Of a DNA stretch of 54,688 nucleotides, positions 50,848-54,688 are shown one piece after another. The notes under the pieces are model-generated. The model ran no database searches. It saw nothing but the letters and a program-made list of their open reading frames with translations, and was not told where the DNA came from. The stretch spans positions 1-54,688 of the forward strand of contig SVND01000010.1 of the NCBI GenBank assembly GCA_015067075.1, read 5' to 3'. The stretch comes from Oscillospiraceae bacterium (GTDB lineage: Bacteria; Bacillota; Clostridia; Oscillospirales; SIG530). Positions within the stretch are counted from its first letter, which is position 1. The number at the start of each line of letters is the position of its first letter. Position numbers and translations under genes: made by a program.

Positions 50848-52080
50848 ATGGCAACTTATTATATAGATCTTACTAACGGTCAAGATAAAAACGACGGACT
50901 TTCCCCTGAACAAGCAAGAAAAAGCTACACCGATCTCCAGCTTCTCCCCGGAGACCGTGTACTCTTCTGCCGAGGTAATTTTACAAGAAAAAAACTCGTT
51001 ACCACCGCACACGTCAGCTACGGCGCTTACGGCGAAGGCGAGCTTCCCACCTTTTGCGGCTCCGTCGATGTAAGCGATGCGCAATATTGGCAAGAAACTG
51101 AGCAAAAAAACATATGGAAGTGCACCGAAAAATTCCGCGGTGACGTAGGTAATATCATCTTCAATACAAATGAATGCACAGCATCTTTTCATTGGACAAA
51201 GCAGGAGCTTTGCTCTCAAGGGGATTTTTACAGCACTCCCGTAAATGCGGAGCAGTCCGCACAAAAGGATATTCCCGCTGAGCTGTACCTTTATTCCGTC
51301 GGCAATCCCGCCCATATTTATTCCCACATTGAGGTTGCTCCTTACGGCGATAGAATTATGGTTCCGCTGTCGGACGGTATGACGTTCGAGGACATCCGCA
51401 TAATCAACAGCGGCGTTCATGGAATGGCAGGTACGGGAAGCAATATCACCGTTCGCAGATGCGTTTTCGAAAACATCGGCGGCTGTCCTTGGAATAGCAA
51501 TTTAAAGATACGCTTTGGAAACGCATTTGAAATATGGCATCGCGGCAATGATATTCTCATCGAGGATTGCTATTTTAAAAACATTTACGATTCCTGCGTA
51601 ACGCACCAAGGTCCCGGTAAAGATACCTCGCCTACAGTAAATTTCATCTGCCGTAATTGCACTTTCGATACATACGGCATGGCGGCTTTCGAATACCGCG
51701 ACAAACTCCCCATTCGCTCCGAATTTGTTCACAATACTTGTCTTAATGCAGGCTGTGGCTTTGCCATGCTTGGGGAAATATTGCCGAGAAGCAGCGAAAT
51801 CTGGCCTCAACCTATGGGGCATCACATTTTCCTGTGGCGAATTGATGAACCTTCCGATGGTGGCTGTCTTACGATAAGCGATAACGTATTTGGCCCTGCC
51901 CCCGTTGGCGCGGCTATATATTCCATCATTTCCCCACAGGCTGAAGCGCAAATTACGCTCCGCAACAACAAATACACGAAAAATGACACTCTGCTTAACC
52001 GTTTTGGCGGCATAAATTTCACCGATCTTGCCGATTATCAAGCCCAAACCAACAACGATATCGGCAGTACGTATATGTAA
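50848..52080 (+). CDS. Right-handed beta-helix protein (pectate-lyase-like fold)
   Basis: The 410-residue protein starts at ATG 50848 with AAAAAGGAG upstream; a longer frame from 50674 overlaps the FliB-like gene and is rejected. It opens with MATYYIDLTNGQDKNDGLSP, a beginning common in secreted or cytoplasmic polysaccharide-active beta-helix proteins. Repeats such as ITVRRCVFENIGG, ILIEDCYFKNIYDSC and FICRNCTFDTYGMAAFEYRD show the coiled strands. There is no signal peptide, so it is probably intracellular unless exported otherwise. Whether it is a lyase, hydrolase or binding protein cannot be told. Confidence 0.8.
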   Translation: MATYYIDLTNGQDKNDGLSPEQARKSYTDLQLLPGDRVLFCRGNFTRKKLVTTAHVSYGAYGEGELPTFCGSVDVSDAQYWQETEQKNIWKCTEKFRGDVGNIIFNTNECTASFHWTKQELCSQGDFYSTPVNAEQSAQKDIPAELYLYSVGNPAHIYSHIEVAPYGDRIMVPLSDGMTFEDIRIINSGVHGMAGTGSNITVRRCVFENIGGCPWNSNLKIRFGNAFEIWHRGNDILIEDCYFKNIYDSCVTHQGPGKDTSPTVNFICRNCTFDTYGMAAFEYRDKLPIRSEFVHNTCLNAGCGFAMLGEILPRSSEIWPQPMGHHIFLWRIDEPSDGGCLTISDNVFGPAPVGAAIYSIISPQAEAQITLRNNKYTKNDTLLNRFGGINFTDLADYQAQTNNDIGSTYM

Positions 52081-52128
52081 GCTTTTGATGTTACCAATTT
52101 AAATTTACCTATAAAATACACCACTGTA

Positions 52129-52165
52129 AAGTATTCAAGTTAAATACTTGAGTACTTTTTTTAAT
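52129..52165 (+). terminator. Terminator after the beta-helix gene
   Basis: AAGTATTCAAGT (52129-52140) pairs with ACTTGAGTACTT (52146-52157; one G-T wobble), followed by a T run. Confidence 0.8.
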
Positions 52166-52181
52166 AAAAACAATTTTTCTC

Positions 52182-52241
52182 TTGACAAAATCAGACTATT
52201 ATGATAGTATGTACTATAGCAGTAGTTAATTATGTGCTATA
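52182..52241 (+). promoter_or_regulatory. Promoter with palindromic operator candidates
   Basis: TTGACA (52182-52187) and TAGTAT (52205-52210) are 17 bases apart. The -10 is embedded in the palindrome ATAGTA-TG-TACTAT (52204-52217). A second inverted repeat, TATAGCA (52215-52221) and TGCTATA (52235-52241), follows, suggesting a dedicated repressor site. No regulator gene is next to it in this window. Confidence 0.6.
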
Positions 52242-52265
52242 CTATATTTATATAAGGAGCTCAAA

Positions 52266-53234
52266 ATGAAAGATAAAGCCTTCACAAGATACTATTTATT
52301 CTCACTATTTGCCGTATTGCTTGCTTCATTTTATCCGATTTATATGGGGCTATCAGTTATAGTTGATATGTTGCGCTTTGGAACAGTGTTTGCTGAAAAT
52401 TATCCAAAATATATCATTCCGTATACTCCAATCGCATTATCCATTATTATCAGCATTGCCTTATTACCTTTTGCAATTCATTTCTTTAAAAAGTATGCGT
52501 TACTTTTCGCAACAGCTTTTTCAACAGCTGTCTTTTTCACATCAGAGCTTTTGCTTGAGCGAATGGTTACCGTTACGAAAACAACAACGGAAATTATTTC
52601 AACGTTGGAAGATTGGCAAATGTATATGTGCTATATACCGCCGAGTTCCTTCTTCGAAAGAACATGGACGGACGTAAATGTTCTGATGGGTGAATACAGT
52701 CCTGCTTTCAAGCTTCATTTTTATATCATTTCCATTGTTTTAATATTTACCATTCTAAACTGCTTTTACGGCTTTGCAAAAATGATAAAATCAGGCGATA
52801 AAAGTCGTTTAAAACCACTTATTTTACAATCCATATCCAGCGGCACATTCCTTTCAATGTGTATTTTGGCGTGTTTTACCGCATTTTATAGAGACGGCAA
52901 AATAACAGTTTCTCCGCTGTCAGCCGTACTGATGAGTATCTTTTTCATACTTTTTGGAGTAACAATGGGGGTATACGTTGCGTCATTCACTCTCAACAAG
53001 AAAAAATTACTCTCTGTTACGCTTCCCTGCTCAGTCGCTTCCTTAATCACTTTTATCATGTACATAGGTGAAATGATTCTGCTTAACGGACATCTCTATC
53101 GCTTTGGAAAAGGATTCTTTTTCAGCGAGATTTTCGATCTTGTGCTAGCACCGATTGATATCGTTATAATCATCACGGCAGGCAGTGTTACCGCAATCAT
53201 ATTATCACTCATACGCAATAAAAACGAATTGTAA
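52266..53234 (+). CDS. Polytopic membrane protein, unknown
   Basis: The 322-residue protein has about eight to nine hydrophobic segments spread over its length and short loops; one longer loop (about 112-150, with DWQMYMCYIPPSSFFERTW) may lie outside. No family motif is recognised. AAGGAGC lies just upstream of the ATG and the promoter has operator-like palindromes, so its expression is probably tightly controlled. A transporter, permease-like or sensor role are all possible; none is supported. Confidence 0.75.
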   Translation: MKDKAFTRYYLFSLFAVLLASFYPIYMGLSVIVDMLRFGTVFAENYPKYIIPYTPIALSIIISIALLPFAIHFFKKYALLFATAFSTAVFFTSELLLERMVTVTKTTTEIISTLEDWQMYMCYIPPSSFFERTWTDVNVLMGEYSPAFKLHFYIISIVLIFTILNCFYGFAKMIKSGDKSRLKPLILQSISSGTFLSMCILACFTAFYRDGKITVSPLSAVLMSIFFILFGVTMGVYVASFTLNKKKLLSVTLPCSVASLITFIMYIGEMILLNGHLYRFGKGFFFSEIFDLVLAPIDIVIIITAGSVTAIILSLIRNKNEL

Positions 53235-53249
53235 ACGTTTTCTACACAA

Positions 53250-53286
53250 TAAAAAGACGGTCAAACTTAACTCGACCGTCTTTTTA
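53250..53286 (+). terminator. Bidirectional terminator between convergent genes
   Basis: AAAAAGACGGTC (53251-53262) pairs with GACCGTCTTTTT (53274-53285), giving T tracts on both strands. Confidence 0.88.
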
Positions 53287-53292
53287 TGTTAT

Positions 53293-54688
53293 TTATTTTT
53301 CGTATACCGTCCAATCGGGAACTTCACGAAGTCCTGTCCAATATTCATAACCGCTTTGCTTGCGATCGTAGAAATGGCTGTTTGTCGCTTCCTGAACCAT
53401 CAGATAGTACCAAGTGTTTTTATCCATATTGTCGGGCCAAATAATCATACCGGGAAGAAGGTCATCCGCATTTTCGGGTATACGCTGAAGAACACGGTTT
53501 ACCATTGTCATAGCTTCAGCACGAGTGATGTACTGGTCAGGTCTGAACGTACCGTCAACATAGCCAAGTACCCAGCCGTTATTTGCCGCAATATTGATTT
53601 CCTTCATCGCCCAGTGGTCATATATGTCCACGAAGGATGCATTTGTAGAATTTCCGTGTGTATCGAATCTTGCCGCGATTGCCGCAAATTCAGCACGGGT
53701 AATGCTTGCGTTAGGATCAAACGTACCGTCGGGACGGCCGTTGATAATTCCCATAGCTGCCATTGTGGAAACAGCTGTATTGAACCAATCGCCTTCGTTT
53801 ACATCGGAGAATTCGTTTTCTTTAGTCATAAACTGGCTTCTTGTGCTTGCACCAAGCAAACGGAAGAAGATAGTTGCAACTTCAGCTCTCGTGATGTTTG
53901 CCTCGGGATGTACAAGTCCATCGGGGCGACCGATAATGTACGCAAAGTGGTCATCACCGAAAGCACCGGGAACAGCCGTCTTGCTGTTTTCAACAACAAT
54001 AGCCGTTGTCTTGCCTTCTTCTACAACGAAGAAACGCTTCGTATCGTCAAGAGTATAACCCTCAGCAGAGCGCTTCTCTACCCAATAATACTCGCCTGTA
54101 ACAAGGTTTGTAACAACGATAACGCCGTTCTTATCAGTTGTATGCGTGCCGTGGTAAGCTCCGCTGGAGTGGTAAAGATCAAATACAACGCCGTCAAGAA
54201 CTGTTGCATTGTCCTTCGCATCTACCTTAGTAAGCTTTGCCGTACCTGTGGGAAGCGGTGCCTTTTCATATGTCCAAACACCGGTTATAACGATGTTACC
54301 GTTGACGGTAATAATACCCGTCTGATCCCAGCCTGAGAATGTCCATGTACCGATAACTCTTCCCGTAGTACCGAGCTCGTCAACCTTTGCATTTGCGGGA
54401 TATGTAGTATCAACCGTATATTCTGCACCATATTCAAGGTTTTCCGTCTTACTCGGAAGTGTTTCCGTGGGCGGATATTCCGTGCCCCAATCGTATTCTA
54501 CGCTGTAGATTGCGGCCTTTGTGAATGTCCAGCTACCTGTGATTACGACGTTGCTCTTAACCTCTATCTTGCCTGTCTGATCCCAGCCCGAGAACTTCCA
54601 TGTGCCGACAAGGTTGCCTGCTGCATCGTATTCGTCAACTTCCTTACCTGCTGTGTATACGGTATCTACCGTATATTCTGTGCCGTAT
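53293..54688 (-). CDS. S-layer homology protein with SHIRT-like and Cna-B-like repeats (N-terminus beyond window)
   Basis: An open frame runs from the right edge to a stop at 53293 (about 464 residues, C-terminal part). From N to C: two repeats of an 85-residue beta-rich module (VIGTWTFSGWDQTG type, period 255 bases; 54688 to about 54265), a Cna-B/SpaA-like domain (TAKLTKVDAKDN to TTAIVVENSK; about 54240-53985), then three SLH motifs (ITRAEVATIFFRLLG, ITRAEFAAIAARF, ITRAEAMTMVNRVLQ). The SLH domains would bind cell-wall polymer and hold a long stalk outwards. No start or signal can be seen here. Confidence 0.88.
   Translation of the reverse strand, partial: YGTEYTVDTVYTAGKEVDEYDAAGNLVGTWKFSGWDQTGKIEVKSNVVITGSWTFTKAAIYSVEYDWGTEYPPTETLPSKTENLEYGAEYTVDTTYPANAKVDELGTTGRVIGTWTFSGWDQTGIITVNGNIVITGVWTYEKAPLPTGTAKLTKVDAKDNATVLDGVVFDLYHSSGAYHGTHTTDKNGVIVVTNLVTGEYYWVEKRSAEGYTLDDTKRFFVVEEGKTTAIVVENSKTAVPGAFGDDHFAYIIGRPDGLVHPEANITRAEVATIFFRLLGASTRSQFMTKENEFSDVNEGDWFNTAVSTMAAMGIINGRPDGTFDPNASITRAEFAAIAARFDTHGNSTNASFVDIYDHWAMKEINIAANNGWVLGYVDGTFRPDQYITRAEAMTMVNRVLQRIPENADDLLPGMIIWPDNMDKNTWYYLMVQEATNSHFYDRKQSGYEYWTGLREVPDWTVYEK

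Noticed and set aside
50674-52080. Longer version of the beta-helix protein
   Set aside because: The extension overlaps the FliB-like coding region, and a strong AAAAAGGAG sits just before the ATG at 50848.
53293-53859. Short separate SLH gene starting at 53859
   Set aside because: The frame stays open to the right edge through a further SLH motif, a Cna-B-like domain and beta repeats, so it is the end of a larger gene.

Overview
The window looks like a chromosomal segment of a low-to-moderate GC, Gram-positive, spore-forming Clostridia-type bacterium, probably a plant-glycan-degrading anaerobe. The evidence is a spoIIGA-sigE pair, a Phe T-box, an FMN riboswitch upstream of an ECF-type ribU, TTGACA-17-TATAAT promoters with strong AAAGGAG ribosome binding sites, SLH domains, and many lipoproteins with Thr/Pro-rich linkers. 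I see no phage, insertion sequence, CRISPR array or rRNA. No species is named.

Layout. 1-950: a catalase-fold protein (minus strand, truncated by the window) that lacks the catalytic His and Asn. 960-2200: corA with a long leader that encodes a candidate 24-codon peptide opening Met-Ser-Pro-Asp-Pro, reminiscent of enterobacterial MgtL. 2.2-6.9 kb: a CAP-domain surface protein, spoIIGA-sigE behind a Spo0A-like promoter, GtrA, a DUF4349 lipoprotein and a small membrane protein. 6.9-13.1 kb (minus): a Phe T-box operon pheS-pheT followed by a GH78 rhamnosidase and a small Cys-rich protein. 13.1-18.8 kb (minus): three tandem metallophosphoesterases, an FGGY sugar kinase and a GH36-like glycosidase. 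18.9-21.5 kb: alaS. 21.7-24.5 kb: two lipoproteins, one glycosidase-like. 24.5-28.0 kb: a two-component system with a DUF1287 gene between regulator and kinase.

28.2-33.5 kb: a five-gene cell-wall operon (PucR-type regulator, ftsE, ftsX, M23 peptidase, S41 protease). 33.5-36.0 kb: a cysteine desulfurase and an ADP-ribosylglycohydrolase. 36.1-39.2 kb: a Cthe_2159-like carbohydrate-binding lipoprotein and an esterase. 39.2-40.1 kb: FMN riboswitch and ribU. 40.1-47.5 kb: an orphan solute-binding lipoprotein, tandem GH32/43-like glycosidases, a DUF5060/DUF4038 glycosidase and a nucleoside hydrolase. 47.5-49.6 kb (minus): glyA and a sugar isomerase-like protein. 49.7-53.2 kb: tRNA-Trp, a FliB-like protein, a beta-helix protein and a membrane protein. 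53.3 kb to the end (minus): the C-terminal part of a large S-layer protein.

The strongest candidate for something new is the corA leader. Leader codons, the region just after the leader stop, and the corA ribosome binding site carry mutually exclusive complementary segments. A ribosome finishing the leader would favour sequestration of the corA site; a ribosome lost at the Pro-Asp-Pro codons would favour exposure. That is the logic of Mg2+ sensing by nascent-chain ribosome destabilisation, here in a Gram-positive context. The catalytically dead catalase-like gene divergent from it is the second.
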